Under the pieces are notes generated by a model. The model was not told where the DNA came from. It made no database searches and saw only the letters and a list, made by a program, of their open reading frames with translations. Source: Sinorhizobium sojae CCBAU 05684 (lineage in GTDB: Bacteria > Pseudomonadota > Alphaproteobacteria > Rhizobiales > Rhizobiaceae). Taken from it: 64,000 nucleotides of DNA. Made by a program: the position numbers and the translations under genes. The DNA is taken from contig NZ_CP023067.1 of assembly GCF_002288525.1 (NCBI RefSeq), forward strand, positions 2,552,501 to 2,616,500, read 5' to 3'. Of the stretch, positions 48,253 through 57,558 are shown piece by piece. The number at the start of each line of letters is the position of its first letter. Within the stretch, counting starts at the first letter, position 1.

Positions 48253-48461
48253 CGGATCGGCCCGAAAATCGGACCCGGTTTTCGGAAAGCTCGACGCGCT
48301 GTCAAAGAGTTACAGCGACCTTTGGGCGTCTGAAAAGACGCGCGGCGCTGTAATGCATGCCGCCCGAAATGTGTTCAGCGGTGTTGGGCAACCACATGCA
48401 CAAGAACATGGAAGCAAATGCGCGCGTCGCATGAGTCCGTTTGATCGCGACACGCTTTAGA
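48251..48461 (-). repeat. Composite repeat: reversed type B plus RIME-like module
   Basis: A reversed type B element fills 48251-48352 (AGCGGATCGGCCCGAAAATC..TTTTCGGAAAGCTCGACGCG..GTTACAGCGACC..GCGGCGCTGTA). A 109-bp module with two palindromes follows (TGCATGCCGCCC..CAACCACATGCA and GCGCGTCGC..GCGACACGCTTTAG). The length and two-palindrome design of the latter fit RIME1 as I remember it. Confidence 0.85.
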
Positions 48462-48550
48462 CTCTGACAGAATGGATGGCGTTGGAGCGGTGATTCGCCC
48501 GCGTTTGATCTATTCCCTGCCGCAAAGGGCGGCTATGTGAGAGAATCACG

Positions 48551-49273
48551 ATGGTTGAGGAGCTTCGCGGGAGCGGAATGGCCGAGAGAGGCAAATGGCG
48601 AGACAGGGTAGCGCACCGCCGCCGGTCCCGCAGCCGGCTGCGGAGAATTCTGCGCCGGAGCTTTTTTGTCCTGGTCTCCTTCCTCGGTCTTTTCGTGGCC
48701 GGCTTCCTGCATTTCGCAGATACCGTCGCCTCGCTGCAGCCGCCGCTCGCGCCTAAGGCCGACGCGATCGTCGTCCTGACCGGCGGCTTTCAGCGGATAG
48801 ACCAAGGCGTCGAACTCCTGAAGACCGGTGCTGGCAGACGGCTCCTCATCTCCGGCGTCCACCCGGCGACGACCGGGAGCCAGATACGCCGCAATACGCA
48901 GAGCTCGGCCGCTCTCTTCAAATGCTGCGTGGATATCGGACACCAGGCGATCGACACGACGGGCAATGCGACCGAGGCCTCCCAATGGATTCTCGATCGC
49001 GGCTACCGGAGCGTCCTCGTCGTCACCAACAACTATCACATGCCCCGCAGTCTGCTGGAATTGCGCCGTGCCCGGCCGGAAACGGAGTTCATTGCCTATC
49101 CGGTCGTCAATTCCGATCTCAAGTCGGGCAATTGGCTGCGCAATCCGCTGTTCCTGAAGGCCATATTGCTCGAATACGCCAAATATTCCATCGCGTCGCT
49201 GCGTGACCTGGCAGGCTCTCCTTCCGAAAACGGGCTCAGGACCGCCTCTTCCCACGGAGCGCCGGCTGAATAG
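48551..49273 (+). CDS. YdcF/DUF218 family protein
   Basis: A 240-residue envelope protein with a strongly basic start (RRRSRSRLRRILRR), one helix (about 36-56) and a DUF218 domain (about 68-205). The domain contains ADAIVVLTGGFQRIDQGVELLKTG, GNATEAS and VVTNNYHMPRSLLELRRA. Related proteins (SanA, ElyC, YdcF) act in envelope polysaccharide or vancomycin-barrier functions. It lies between ftsX and plsC, an order I recall as conserved in rhizobia, and probably is read with plsC. Confidence 0.9.
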   Translation: MVEELRGSGMAERGKWRDRVAHRRRSRSRLRRILRRSFFVLVSFLGLFVAGFLHFADTVASLQPPLAPKADAIVVLTGGFQRIDQGVELLKTGAGRRLLISGVHPATTGSQIRRNTQSSAALFKCCVDIGHQAIDTTGNATEASQWILDRGYRSVLVVTNNYHMPRSLLELRRARPETEFIAYPVVNSDLKSGNWLRNPLFLKAILLEYAKYSIASLRDLAGSPSENGLRTASSHGAPAE

Positions 49274-49353
49274 CCAAAGAACAGTTTTCCTCCGGGCGGG
49301 TTTCGTGTAGGCAGCGGCCGAAAGCCTTTGCATGCGCACCGAGAGCCCGCCTG

Positions 49354-50133
49354 ATGATCATCCTGCGTTCGATCCTCTTCAATCTGGTCTTCTATACCAA
49401 TCTGATCGTGCAGATGATCGTGATGACGCCGGTCTATTTCCTGTTGCCGCGCAAGGCGTCCTGGATCGTGCCGAAGAACTGGGTACGCAGCAATCATTGG
49501 CTGATGGAGAAGATCGTCGGCACGACTTTTGAGATCGAGGGCCTGGGGAACATTCCGAAGGGCTCCTATATCTTCGCGCCGAAGCACCAGTCCTTTTGGG
49601 ACACCTACGCGCTTCTGCCCTGGCTCGACGATCCGTTCTTCATCCTGAAGCGCGAGCTCACCTGGATACCGCTCTTCGGCTGGTACGTCATCAAGCAGCG
49701 CATGGTGCCGGTAAACCGTGCCGCGCGGGGCAAGGCCATGTCCGAGGTAATGGAGCGCACCAAACGGGAAATGGCAACCGGGCGTCAGTTGATCATCTAC
49801 CCGGAAGGCACGCGGCGCGCGCCAGGGGCGCCTCCGGAATACAAATACGGAATCGCCCGGCTTTACCGGGACCTGCAGGTGCCGGTCGTTCCCATTGCCA
49901 TGCATCCGGGCCTGTTCTGGCCGCGGCGCAAATTCCTGCGCTTTCCCGGCCATTTCAAAGTACGAGTCCTACCGCCGATCGAACCCGGCATGGACCCTGA
50001 CGCCTTCCTCAGGAAACTCGTGGAAGTGACCGAGGCCGCCAGCGACGAGCTTCTCGTCGATACGGTCCGGGACAATCCGCATGTGCCGCTGCCGGCCACG
50101 GCGAAACAACGGCTGCGCGAACTCAACTCCTGA
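49354..50133 (+). CDS. plsC: 1-acyl-sn-glycerol-3-phosphate acyltransferase
   Basis: Acylates lysophosphatidic acid to phosphatidic acid at the inner membrane. The 259 residues have an N-terminal helix (about 5-30), the catalytic HX4D motif as HQSFWD (His78, Asp83) and the EGTR motif at 151-154. The VPVVPIAMHPGLFWPRRKF region follows. It ends 7 bp before a repeat element. Several PlsC-like enzymes are usual in rhizobia, so the lipid substrate could differ. Confidence 0.94.
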   Translation: MIILRSILFNLVFYTNLIVQMIVMTPVYFLLPRKASWIVPKNWVRSNHWLMEKIVGTTFEIEGLGNIPKGSYIFAPKHQSFWDTYALLPWLDDPFFILKRELTWIPLFGWYVIKQRMVPVNRAARGKAMSEVMERTKREMATGRQLIIYPEGTRRAPGAPPEYKYGIARLYRDLQVPVVPIAMHPGLFWPRRKFLRFPGHFKVRVLPPIEPGMDPDAFLRKLVEVTEAASDELLVDTVRDNPHVPLPATAKQRLRELNS

Positions 50134-50140
50134 GAGGCAT

Positions 50141-50243
50141 TACAGCATCCTAATGCGTGCTTCATGACGCATTAGGATGCTCTGACCCTTTGAATTTACG
50201 CATCGCGCTGTCCGAAGATCGTCCGATACTCGGGCCGATGCGC
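50141..50243 (+). repeat. Type B palindromic element with altered first hairpin
   Basis: The second hairpin is standard (ACGCATCGCGCTGTCCGAAGATCG..CGGGCCGATGCGCTAG). The first module is replaced by a perfect 15-bp inverted repeat, AGCATCCTAATGCGT at 50144-50158 and its complement at 50167-50181. The second half lies inside the coding sequence of the cyclotransferase gene. Confidence 0.8.
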
Positions 50244-50795
50244 TAGACCCGGTCCGGCCGACGCACTGATCGAGAGCTCGGCGGCGACCTCTTCGAGCCA
50301 CTGATCGCGGATGCCCATCTCCCGCAGATGGGCGAGCGTATTGAGCACGTATTCGCTGTTCGGACCCGACCTGCCGACGGCGTCGGCGACCGTTGCCGCC
50401 GCTTCCGCCGGCGTCCGACCGCCGGCATATTGCGCGTGATCGCGGTCGACCACATAGGCAAGCGCCGGCACGCGACGCCCGTCCAGGAGTTGCACCGGCA
50501 TGACCCTCTCCTTGTAGACGCGGGTCACCAGCTCGCGTTCGCGCAGATAGTCGATCACCTCCGCCTTATCGGGGAGCGCGACGCGAAAGGCCGTGCCGAT
50601 GCAGGAGCCGCCATAGTCGAGGCCGAGCACCAGGCCCGGCCGCTGCTCGGTGCCGCGGTGCACCCAGGAATGCACACAGAGGGAGCGGCGATAGCCGAAG
50701 GCGCGGGCGGTCCACTTCTCTTCGAAGCGAAAGCCCGGATTCCACATCAACGATCCGTAGCCAAAGACCCAAAATTCGTCCATATCCGCTGCCAT
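50196..50795 (-). CDS. Gamma-glutamylcyclotransferase (ChaC-like)
   Basis: Cytoplasmic enzyme of the glutathione-degrading ChaC group. The 199 residues contain the substrate loop VFGYGSLMWNPGF, the GYRRSLCVHSWVHRGTEQRPGLVLGL core, the catalytic Glu region LRERELVTRVYKE, and YAGGRTPAEAAATVADAVGRSGPN. The last 16 residues (LAHRPEYRTIFGQRDA) and the stop codon are encoded by a palindromic repeat element, so the native tail was probably replaced or extended. The start is not well supported. Met5 is an alternative. Confidence 0.9.
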   Translation of the reverse strand: MAADMDEFWVFGYGSLMWNPGFRFEEKWTARAFGYRRSLCVHSWVHRGTEQRPGLVLGLDYGGSCIGTAFRVALPDKAEVIDYLRERELVTRVYKERVMPVQLLDGRRVPALAYVVDRDHAQYAGGRTPAEAAATVADAVGRSGPNSEYVLNTLAHLREMGIRDQWLEEVAAELSISASAGPGLAHRPEYRTIFGQRDA

Positions 50796-50833
50796 TCAAC
50801 CATGCGGCCGCCGGATGGTGGTGAGCGACGGCC

Positions 50834-50934
50834 TGCTGCATATCTCCTTAATCGACCTCGATTTATGGACAAAGACATGCAGCGATTCAAAGTGCTACAG
50901 CGATCCTTGCCTGATAAGACGCGCGGCGCTGTAG
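50834..50934 (-). repeat. Mosaic palindromic element, type A (reverse)
   Basis: CTGCATATCTCCTTAATCGAC..TTTATGGACAAAGACATGCAG, then CGATTCAAAGTGCTACAGCGATCC and the GC-rich module ending GCGGCGCTGTAG. It lies in the divergent gap between the cyclotransferase and DUF2125 genes. I see no other feature in the rest of this gap (50935-51115). Confidence 0.85.
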
Positions 50935-51115
50935 TGGACACTATTAGAGCGGGATGATTGAAGGTGTGAAGCGATTTCCACCCTCTTTCGTCCCATTTCT
51001 CGAAGATGCATGCGGGATGAAGAGAAGTCACCTGCTGCGTCGGAAAATCTTGCGGGACCGGAAGCGGCCACAGGAAACGCGGGTTCCGCCGAAGCAATCG
51101 GAGTATGCGAGTACC

Positions 51116-52129
51116 ATGACGATGACCGAGGTTGCCAAGGAATCACGTGCCGGCAGGAAATTTCTCTGGCTCGCCGCGGGTGTCGTGCTGGTCACCGGTC
51201 TCTATACCGGCGTCTGGTTTCTGGCGGCGGACCAGATCGAGAAGCGCTTGCCGGCCTATCTTGCAGAGAATCGGGAAGCCGGCCTAGGCGGCGAATGTGC
51301 GGAGATGGAGGTGCGCGGCTTTCCCTTCCGCATCGGCCTCTTCTGCGAAAAGGTGCGCCTCGACGATGCCCGCTATGGCGTCTCCGCCTCCTTCGGGGCG
51401 CTGAGGTCCGCAGCCCAGGTCTACCAGCCCGGCCGAGCGGTGATCGAACTCGACGGGCCGGCGGAAATCCGCGTCTCGCCGGGCATTTCGATCTCCGCCG
51501 ATTGGACGCTGCTGCATGCGAGCCTCGCGGCAACCCTCACAGGCGTCGATCGCACATCGCTTGCCTATGACAACCTGACGGGCACGGTTCGTTCGTCGCT
51601 GTCCGCAAAAGGCTTCAGCTTCGGCGCCAATCATGGGGAAGTGCATCTGCGCCAGAACGGCGAGGATCTCGATGCGGCCCTGAGCGTCGAAAAGCTCGAC
51701 CTGCGCCTGGAGGATGGTCTGAGCCTCGCCCAGCCGGCCGATATCGCTGCGGACTTCACGTTCACGGGCAAGGCCGGTTGGCTTCACGGCGCCTCGCTTT
51801 CGCCGCATGCGCTACGCGGCACGACGGGGGAACTGCGCCAGTTGACGCTGGACCTGGGTGATGGAATGAGCGCCAAGCTCTCCGGCCCCTTTTCGGTCGG
51901 CGAGCGCGGGCTCATTTCCGGCGAGTTCTCCCTCACCCTGAGGGGCATCGGCGCCTGGCGCGACAGCCTGGCGAAAGCCGTTCCCGAAGAGACGGATCTC
52001 ATCAACAATGTCGCCAATATGCTGACGGCGCTCGCCGGCGGCAAAGACGAGGCGACCGTCAAGCTCAATGTGCGCGACGGTACCGCCTTCCTCGCCTTCG
52101 TTCCGATCGGCGTGCTGCCGGCGTTGTAG
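51116..52129 (+). CDS. DUF2125 domain protein
   Basis: A 337-residue alphaproteobacterial envelope protein of unknown function. It has one N-terminal helix (about 19-40, FLWLAAGVVLVTGLYTGVWFLAA). The exported DUF2125 region follows, with GGECAEMEVRGFPFRIGLFCEKV, whose two cysteines may form a disulfide, and an AsmA-like beta-rich remainder. Several in-frame starts exist upstream (50954, 51017). The ATG at 51116 places the helix near the start as in relatives. It is followed by the convergent tyrC-hisC pair. Confidence 0.88.
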   Translation: MTMTEVAKESRAGRKFLWLAAGVVLVTGLYTGVWFLAADQIEKRLPAYLAENREAGLGGECAEMEVRGFPFRIGLFCEKVRLDDARYGVSASFGALRSAAQVYQPGRAVIELDGPAEIRVSPGISISADWTLLHASLAATLTGVDRTSLAYDNLTGTVRSSLSAKGFSFGANHGEVHLRQNGEDLDAALSVEKLDLRLEDGLSLAQPADIAADFTFTGKAGWLHGASLSPHALRGTTGELRQLTLDLGDGMSAKLSGPFSVGERGLISGEFSLTLRGIGAWRDSLAKAVPEETDLINNVANMLTALAGGKDEATVKLNVRDGTAFLAFVPIGVLPAL

Positions 52130-52190
52130 GGCGGGTGATTGCCTGCGGCATCTGCCCTCCCGCTGCGGACAAGCGAATCGGAACCGCAGT

Positions 52191-53117
52191 CTATTTCTGA
52201 TCCATGACGTGCCGGCCGAAGTCCGGCATGGCCGTGTCCTGGCCGGCCTGGATGATCGATCGACGGATCGCCCGCGTGCGGGTGAAGAGATCGAACAGCT
52301 TGTCGCCGTCGCCCCAGCGGATCGCGCGCTGCAGCGAAGCCAGGTCCTCGGAAAAACGCGCGAGCATTTCCAGGATCGCATCCTTGTTGTGCAGGCAGAC
52401 GTCCCGCCACATGGTCGGGTCCGAAGCCGCGAGGCGGGTGAAATCGCGGAAGCCGGAGGCGGAGTATTTGATCACTTCGGACTCGGTGACGGCTTCCAGA
52501 TCGTCGGCCGTTCCGACGATGTTGTAGGCTATGATGTGCGGCAGATGCGAGACGATGGCCAGCACCTTGTCGTGATGCTCCGCGTCCATTTCCTCAACCA
52601 TGGAGCCCAATGTTTCCCAGAAGAGCCGAAGCCGGGCGACCGCTTCCTCGTCCGCACCCGGCGGCGGCGTCAGAATGCACCAGCGGCCGCGGAAAAGTCC
52701 GGCGAAGCCAGCATCCGGACCGGAATGCTCCGTACCGGCGATCGGGTGGCCGGGGATGAAATGCACGCTCTTGGGCAGATGCGGCGCCATCTGCCCGATC
52801 ACCGACCCCTTGGTCGAGCCGACATCGGTGACGATCGCGCCCGGTTTCAGATGCGAGGCGATTTCCGCCGCGACGCCGCCGGAGGCACCGACCGGGACGG
52901 AGACGATCACCAGATCGGCATCCTTGACCGCCTCGGCGGCCGAAAGCGTGTAGCGGTCGCCGAGACCGAGCTCGCCCGCGCGCTTCAACGTTGCTTCGCT
53001 GCGCGTCGAAACGACGATGGTGCCGGCGAGCTGCTTCTCGCGGATATCGCGCGCGATCGATGAGCCGATCAGGCCGATTCCGACAAGTGCGATGGTTTCG
53101 AACTGCTGAGCCATCAT
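52191..53117 (-). CDS. tyrC: Prephenate/arogenate dehydrogenase
   Basis: Oxidative decarboxylation in tyrosine synthesis. It has 308 residues with NAD(P) motif VGIGLIGSS (Gly13, Gly15, Gly18), VGSTKGSV, the catalytic [10 protein letters not shown] segment and [13 protein letters not shown]. No ACT domain is present. Its ATG overlaps the TGA of hisC (ATGA), so the two aromatic/histidine aminotransfer steps are coupled. In rhizobia HisC-like enzymes often also transaminate prephenate or aromatic acids. Confidence 0.95.
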   Translation of the reverse strand: MMAQQFETIALVGIGLIGSSIARDIREKQLAGTIVVSTRSEATLKRAGELGLGDRYTLSAAEAVKDADLVIVSVPVGASGGVAAEIASHLKPGAIVTDVGSTKGSVIGQMAPHLPKSVHFIPGHPIAGTEHSGPDAGFAGLFRGRWCILTPPPGADEEAVARLRLFWETLGSMVEEMDAEHHDKVLAIVSHLPHIIAYNIVGTADDLEAVTESEVIKYSASGFRDFTRLAASDPTMWRDVCLHNKDAILEMLARFSEDLASLQRAIRWGDGDKLFDLFTRTRAIRRSIIQAGQDTAMPDFGRHVMDQK

Positions 53118-54220
53118 TTCCGTCCCATGTATTCTGTCAGCGCCGCGATGACGCCTTCGTTCGCCTCCTGCGCGCCGACCGTCATTCGGAGCGCGTTGGG
53201 AAAGCCGTAGGCGCCAACGGCGCGCAGGATGAAGCCGCGCTCCGTCAGGAACGCATCGGCGTGCTCGGCGGTCTTTCCGTCCCCATCCGGGAAATGGATC
53301 AGCACGAAATTTGTGACCGACGGCGTCACCCGAAGACCGATCGCCGTCAGCGCTTCGCTGACCCTTGCGAGCCAGGCGAGATTGTGCTCGACCGCAGCGG
53401 CGACAAAAGCTCGGTCGCGAATAGCCGCTGCGCCCGCGGCAATCGCCGGCGCATTGAGGTTGAACGGCCCACGTACGCGGTCGAGCGCTTCCACCACTGC
53501 ACGCGGGGCATACATCCAGCCAATGCGCAGGCCCGCCAGGCCGTAAATCTTAGAGAACGTCCGCGTCATAACCACATTGCGGTTGCCCGAGACCAGCTCC
53601 AGCCCCGCCTCGTAATCGTTGCGCCGGACATATTCGGCATAGGCGGCATCGAGGACCAGCAGCACGCCGGCGGGAAGGCCCGCATGCAGCCGCCGTACCT
53701 CGTCGACCGGTATGTAGGTGCCGGTCGGGTTCGCCGGGTTGGCGATAAGGACGATCCTGGTGCGCTCTGTGACGGCCGCCAGGATTTGATCGACGTCGAG
53801 CCGCTCATCCTTCTCCCTGACGGTCACCGCCCTGCCGCCGGCCGCGGTGATCTGAATCTTGTAGACCAGGAATCCGTGCTCGGTGACGATGCCCTCGTCG
53901 CCGGGTCCGAGATAGGCGTGGCAGAGTAGACCGAGCAGTTCGTCCGAACCGTTGCCGCAAAAAATGTTGGCCGGATTCAGCCCGTGGACCGCAGCGATCG
54001 CTTCCCTGAGTGCCGATGCCTGTCCGTCGGGATAGCGCTCGAGACTGAATGCGGCCTTTTGGAACGCCTCGATCGCACGCGGGCTGGCACCGAGCGGCGT
54101 TTCGTTCGATGACAGCTTGTGCACCTTCGCAACACCCGGCGCATGCTCCTTGCCCGGAACATAGGCGACTATGTCCAGGATGCCGTGGCGCGGCTCGGGG
54201 CTCTTCAAGGCAAGGTTCAT
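53114..54220 (-). CDS. hisC: Histidinol-phosphate aminotransferase
   Basis: PLP aminotransferase for histidine synthesis, and possibly for the aromatic branch given coupling with tyrC. The 368 residues show [39 protein letters not shown] and the PLP lysine Lys224 in [15 protein letters not shown]. The ATG at 54220 is used. A GTG five codons upstream is an alternative. Confidence 0.95.
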   Translation of the reverse strand: MNLALKSPEPRHGILDIVAYVPGKEHAPGVAKVHKLSSNETPLGASPRAIEAFQKAAFSLERYPDGQASALREAIAAVHGLNPANIFCGNGSDELLGLLCHAYLGPGDEGIVTEHGFLVYKIQITAAGGRAVTVREKDERLDVDQILAAVTERTRIVLIANPANPTGTYIPVDEVRRLHAGLPAGVLLVLDAAYAEYVRRNDYEAGLELVSGNRNVVMTRTFSKIYGLAGLRIGWMYAPRAVVEALDRVRGPFNLNAPAIAAGAAAIRDRAFVAAAVEHNLAWLARVSEALTAIGLRVTPSVTNFVLIHFPDGDGKTAEHADAFLTERGFILRAVGAYGFPNALRMTVGAQEANEGVIAALTEYMGRK

Positions 54221-54334
54221 CGGCTCGGCTTTCACGGGAGAACGCGGGTCCAGCCAATAGCGGGACCGCGGAAATTTGTCGAGTGCGGTGTCTTTAACTC
54301 GGCAGCCGCGGATTTTTAGCCTCTCGGCCTGCGC

Positions 54335-55105
54335 CTATGGCCGCCCGATCCCCACGGCCCTGCTCCGAGTGCTCGGAATGCCATGCGGCGCCAGCACGGG
54401 AACGAAGACACGGCGCGAGGCGCGGGCGGCCACGGGCAGACCCTGATAGAGGCGCTTCTGGGCCTCAACGATGATCACCCCGGAAAACACCGGCCATAAC
54501 GACCTGCCGAAGCGCTCGAGACCGTGGCGCAGGCGAAGAACCAGCTTACGTTTGGACGGCGGGAAGAAGAGCGCCTCGGAGCTGGCGCCGGGCGTGAAAT
54601 TCGTTTCGCGCAACAGTGCCGTCAGTTGCCCGCGCGAATAGGGCCGGCCCGAGCCGAAGGGTGTGTGCTCCATCCGAGCCCAGACGCCGCGGCGATTCGG
54701 CACCACGATGACAAGCCGCCCGCCGGGCGCCAGAATGCGCCAGATCTCCTTCATGGTCTCGCGCGGACTTTCGGCGAATTCCAAGGCGTGGACCATCAGC
54801 ACGCGGTCGATCGAGGCGTCGGGCAACGGCAATTCCTCATCGAACACCAGTGCCGTCGAGGACAATTCGGCCGCCGGCCAGTTCACCGCCCCCTGGCCCG
54901 CCGGCATGAAGGCGAAGGTCCGTTCCGTGTCGGGACGGAAACGTTCGAGATAGGGGACCGCGTAACCGAGGCCGACGAGACGCTCTTCCGGTAACCGCGC
55001 CCAAATGGATGAGAGCGCCATGGTGACGGCCTGTTCCGCCATCCTGCCGAGTTCGGAATGATAGAATTGGCGGAGATCGACGATATCGGTGTGCATGGAC
55101 GACAT
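54335..55105 (-). CDS. Class I SAM-dependent methyltransferase
   Basis: A 256-residue methyltransferase of the Methyltransf_11 type. It starts MSSMHTDIVDLRQFYHSELG after GAGG. VGLGYAVPYLERF is the SAM loop in place of the classic GxGxG, then LPLPDASIDRVLMVHALEFAESP and EIWRILAPGGRLVIVVPNRRGVWAR follow. The substrate is unknown. It is divergent from gloB, with which it is linked in many alphaproteobacteria as I recall. Confidence 0.9.
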   Translation of the reverse strand: MSSMHTDIVDLRQFYHSELGRMAEQAVTMALSSIWARLPEERLVGLGYAVPYLERFRPDTERTFAFMPAGQGAVNWPAAELSSTALVFDEELPLPDASIDRVLMVHALEFAESPRETMKEIWRILAPGGRLVIVVPNRRGVWARMEHTPFGSGRPYSRGQLTALLRETNFTPGASSEALFFPPSKRKLVLRLRHGLERFGRSLWPVFSGVIIVEAQKRLYQGLPVAARASRRVFVPVLAPHGIPSTRSRAVGIGRP

Positions 55106-55241
55106 GTTAGCCTCGGGGCGGTAGACTTCAAGGCGAGCCTCGCTACATTCGGGGCACGAACCAAAATGGCGGAAAAAGGCATCTATGCCGTACCCGCTTC
55201 CGACCATCAGGATCGATCGCATTCGATCGGAGGAACACGCC

Positions 55242-56012
55242 ATGGCCGCGCTCGAACTCGACCTCTTCCTCTGCCGCACCGACAATTTCGGTGTCCTCGT
55301 CCACGATCCGGCAAGCGGCGCGACCGCGTCGATAGACGCCCCCGAAGAGTTGCCGATCCTGGAGACCCTGGAACGGCGTGGCTGGAGGTTGACGCATATC
55401 CTCACCACGCACCATCACAGCGACCACGTCGCCGCAAATGTCAGCCTAAAGGAGCGCTTCGGTGCGACGATCATAGGCCCCCAGGGCGAGGCACAGAAGA
55501 TCCCCGGCCTCGACAAGGCGGTCGGCCACGGCGAGCGCTTCGACTTCGCTGGTCACCCGGTCGAGGTGATCGAAACACCCGGCCATACCGCCGGCCACAT
55601 CTGCTATCATTTTCCCGAGGACAAGCTGCTCTTTGCCGCCGACACGCTCTTCGCGCTTGGCTGCGGCCGCCTGTTCGAAGGTACGGCGGAAAGCATGTGG
55701 CAATCGCTATGCCGGCTGACGGCACTTCCGGACGATACGGCCGTCTATTTCGGTCACGAATACACGCTCGCCAATGCCCATTTTGCCGTCACGATCGATC
55801 CGGACAATACCGCGCTCAAGGAACGCGCTGCGGAGATCGAAGAAACCCGCTCGGACGGCGGTTTCACCGCGCCGACGACGATCGGGCTGGAGAAGCGGAC
55901 GAATCCCTTTCTGCGTGCCGCCGATCCAAAGATCCGCGCCACCCTCCGAATGGAGAAGGCAAGTGATGCCGCCGTCTTCGCCGAGATCCGCAAGCGCAAG
56001 GACAATTTCTGA
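55242..56012 (+). CDS. gloB: Hydroxyacylglutathione hydrolase (glyoxalase II)
   Basis: Hydrolyses S-lactoylglutathione to lactate and glutathione, the second step of methylglyoxal removal. The 256 residues are a metallo-beta-lactamase fold with the metal motif TTHHHSDH, then [29 protein letters not shown] and [13 protein letters not shown]. The start at 55242 follows GGAGG. The stop overlaps the next start by one base (TGATG). Confidence 0.96.
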   Translation: MAALELDLFLCRTDNFGVLVHDPASGATASIDAPEELPILETLERRGWRLTHILTTHHHSDHVAANVSLKERFGATIIGPQGEAQKIPGLDKAVGHGERFDFAGHPVEVIETPGHTAGHICYHFPEDKLLFAADTLFALGCGRLFEGTAESMWQSLCRLTALPDDTAVYFGHEYTLANAHFAVTIDPDNTALKERAAEIEETRSDGGFTAPTTIGLEKRTNPFLRAADPKIRATLRMEKASDAAVFAEIRKRKDNF

Positions 56013-56446
56013 TGGCGGATGGAGAGTTGACCGCGGCGGCGATCATCGAGAACCTCGGCCTTGCGCGCCATCCTGAAGGAGGCTGGTACCGTGAGACCTT
56101 CCGCGACGCCCGAGGTGGCCCGCGCGGCCATTCGACCGCGATCTACTACCTGCTCGAGAAAGGCGATCGTTCGCACTGGCATCGCGTCCGTGACGCCGCC
56201 GAGGTCTGGCACTATTACGCCGGTGCGCCGCTCGAGCTCAGGATCGCCGAGCCCGGCAGGCCGGCGGCGCCCGTTCGCCTGGGTCCCGACCTCGTCGCCG
56301 GCGAGAGACCGCAGCATCTCGTTCCAGCCGATTGGTGGCAATCGGCGACCTCGCTCGGCGACTGGACCCTCGTCGGCTGCACCGTCGCGCCCGGCTTTGA
56401 TTTTTCCGCCTTCGAGATGGCGCCGCCCGGTTGGCAGCCGGATTGA
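56012..56446 (+). CDS. Cupin_5 / DUF985 family protein
   Basis: A 144-residue cupin-like protein. RHPEGGWYRETFRD, STAIYYLLEKGDRSHWHRV, EVWHYYAGAPLELRI and VGCTVAPGFDFSAFEMA are family signatures, with likely metal-binding histidines in SHWHR and WHYY. Function unknown. A sugar or small-metabolite binding role is guessed for the family. It is translationally coupled to gloB and ends 3 bp before the convergent transporter gene. Confidence 0.92.
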   Translation: MADGELTAAAIIENLGLARHPEGGWYRETFRDARGGPRGHSTAIYYLLEKGDRSHWHRVRDAAEVWHYYAGAPLELRIAEPGRPAAPVRLGPDLVAGERPQHLVPADWWQSATSLGDWTLVGCTVAPGFDFSAFEMAPPGWQPD

Positions 56447-56449
56447 CAC

Positions 56450-57340
56450 CTACTCCGCGGGCTGCGCCGCGGCCTTCGTCCTGCGGAAGATCATGTCGCG
56501 CGCCGCAATCACGGCGCCGCCTGTGACCAGCAGGCATGCGGCCGCAATCCGCCAGGACGGCTCGGCGAAGCCGAACAGGATCAGGATCAACGTGGAAAGC
56601 ACTGGCGCCGCATAGCTCGCGACGCCGAGCAACTGGATGTAGCCGTTCTTCACGCCGAAATCCCAGGCATAAAAGGCCGCCCCGACCGGCAAGAACCCGA
56701 GCCCAGCGACTGCAAGCCACTCGAAAGCGGTCTCCGGCCAGACTGTCGTTTCGAGTCCGAGATGGCAGAGCAAGGACAGGAGCGAGGTCGCCAGGCAGAA
56801 GCCGGTAACGACATCGGTCGACACCCTGTCGAAACGGCGCGTGATAAGCGAATAGCCCGACCAGGCGAAGGCACAGAGAAAGGCTGCCCCGTAGCCAAGC
56901 GTGTAGGCGTCGTCGAAGGCGACGCCGTTGCGCCCAACGATGAGGATCGTGCCGGCAAGCCCGGCAAGCGCGCCGACGACATGAAACCAACGAAGTTTTT
57001 CCCCGGGCAGCAGCGCCGAGCCGACGACGATCAGCAATGGCCAGAGATAGGCGATCAGCCCCGCCTCGACGGCCGGCGCGTTGCGCAGCGCTGTGAAATA
57101 GAGGAAATGGTAGCCGAACAGGCCGGCAACACCGGTCAACCAGACCTTGGCAGGCTGTTTCAGCAGCGCGAGGCGCTGCGGCTTCAGGGTAAGCAGGATG
57201 ACACCCGGCAAGCTGCCGATGAGGAAGCAGATCGCCGAAAGCTGGAATGGCGGCATCTTGCCGGACGCTGCCGTCAACAATGCCAGCAGCGACCACATAA
57301 GGATCGCGGAAAAACCGATCAGGGTCGCCTTGAGCTTCAT
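56450..57340 (-). CDS. EamA/DMT family transporter (YddG-like)
   Basis: A 296-residue inner-membrane protein with ten helices in two EamA repeats. It begins MKLKATLIGFSAILMWSLLALLT and includes the LRNAPAVEAGLIAYLWPLLIVV and LLGVASYAAPVLSTLILILFG segments. The likeness to YddG suggests aromatic amino acid or drug export, which is inference. GAGGGAA precedes the ATG at 57340. The longer frame runs into a repeat. Confidence 0.9.
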   Translation of the reverse strand: MKLKATLIGFSAILMWSLLALLTAASGKMPPFQLSAICFLIGSLPGVILLTLKPQRLALLKQPAKVWLTGVAGLFGYHFLYFTALRNAPAVEAGLIAYLWPLLIVVGSALLPGEKLRWFHVVGALAGLAGTILIVGRNGVAFDDAYTLGYGAAFLCAFAWSGYSLITRRFDRVSTDVVTGFCLATSLLSLLCHLGLETTVWPETAFEWLAVAGLGFLPVGAAFYAWDFGVKNGYIQLLGVASYAAPVLSTLILILFGFAEPSWRIAAACLLVTGGAVIAARDMIFRRTKAAAQPAE

Positions 57341-57390
57341 CGCCGTTCCCTCGCGCAGCGCTGGCCCCAGCCGACCCGCTTGCTGATACC

Positions 57391-57493
57391 TACTGCATGT
57401 CTCTTTGAATCGACATCGAATTGAGAAGGCATGCAATTAATGCCACAGCGACCTTTGCGCGTCTGATTAGATAAACACGCGCAGGGCCGTAAA
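57391..57493 (-). repeat. Mosaic palindromic element, type A (reverse)
   Basis: CTGCATGTCTCTTTGAATCGAC / CGAATTGAGAAGGCATGCA, then CCACAGCGACCTTTGCGCGTC and a slightly decayed end GCGCAGGGCCGTAAA. It lies between the DUF3108 stop and the EamA start. Confidence 0.75.
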
Positions 57494-57558
57494 CGTGCAG
57501 CTGATATCGCTCTTTCACGATTTACGAAAGCGCGTGACCGCTCCGTTGGATGAGAAAG

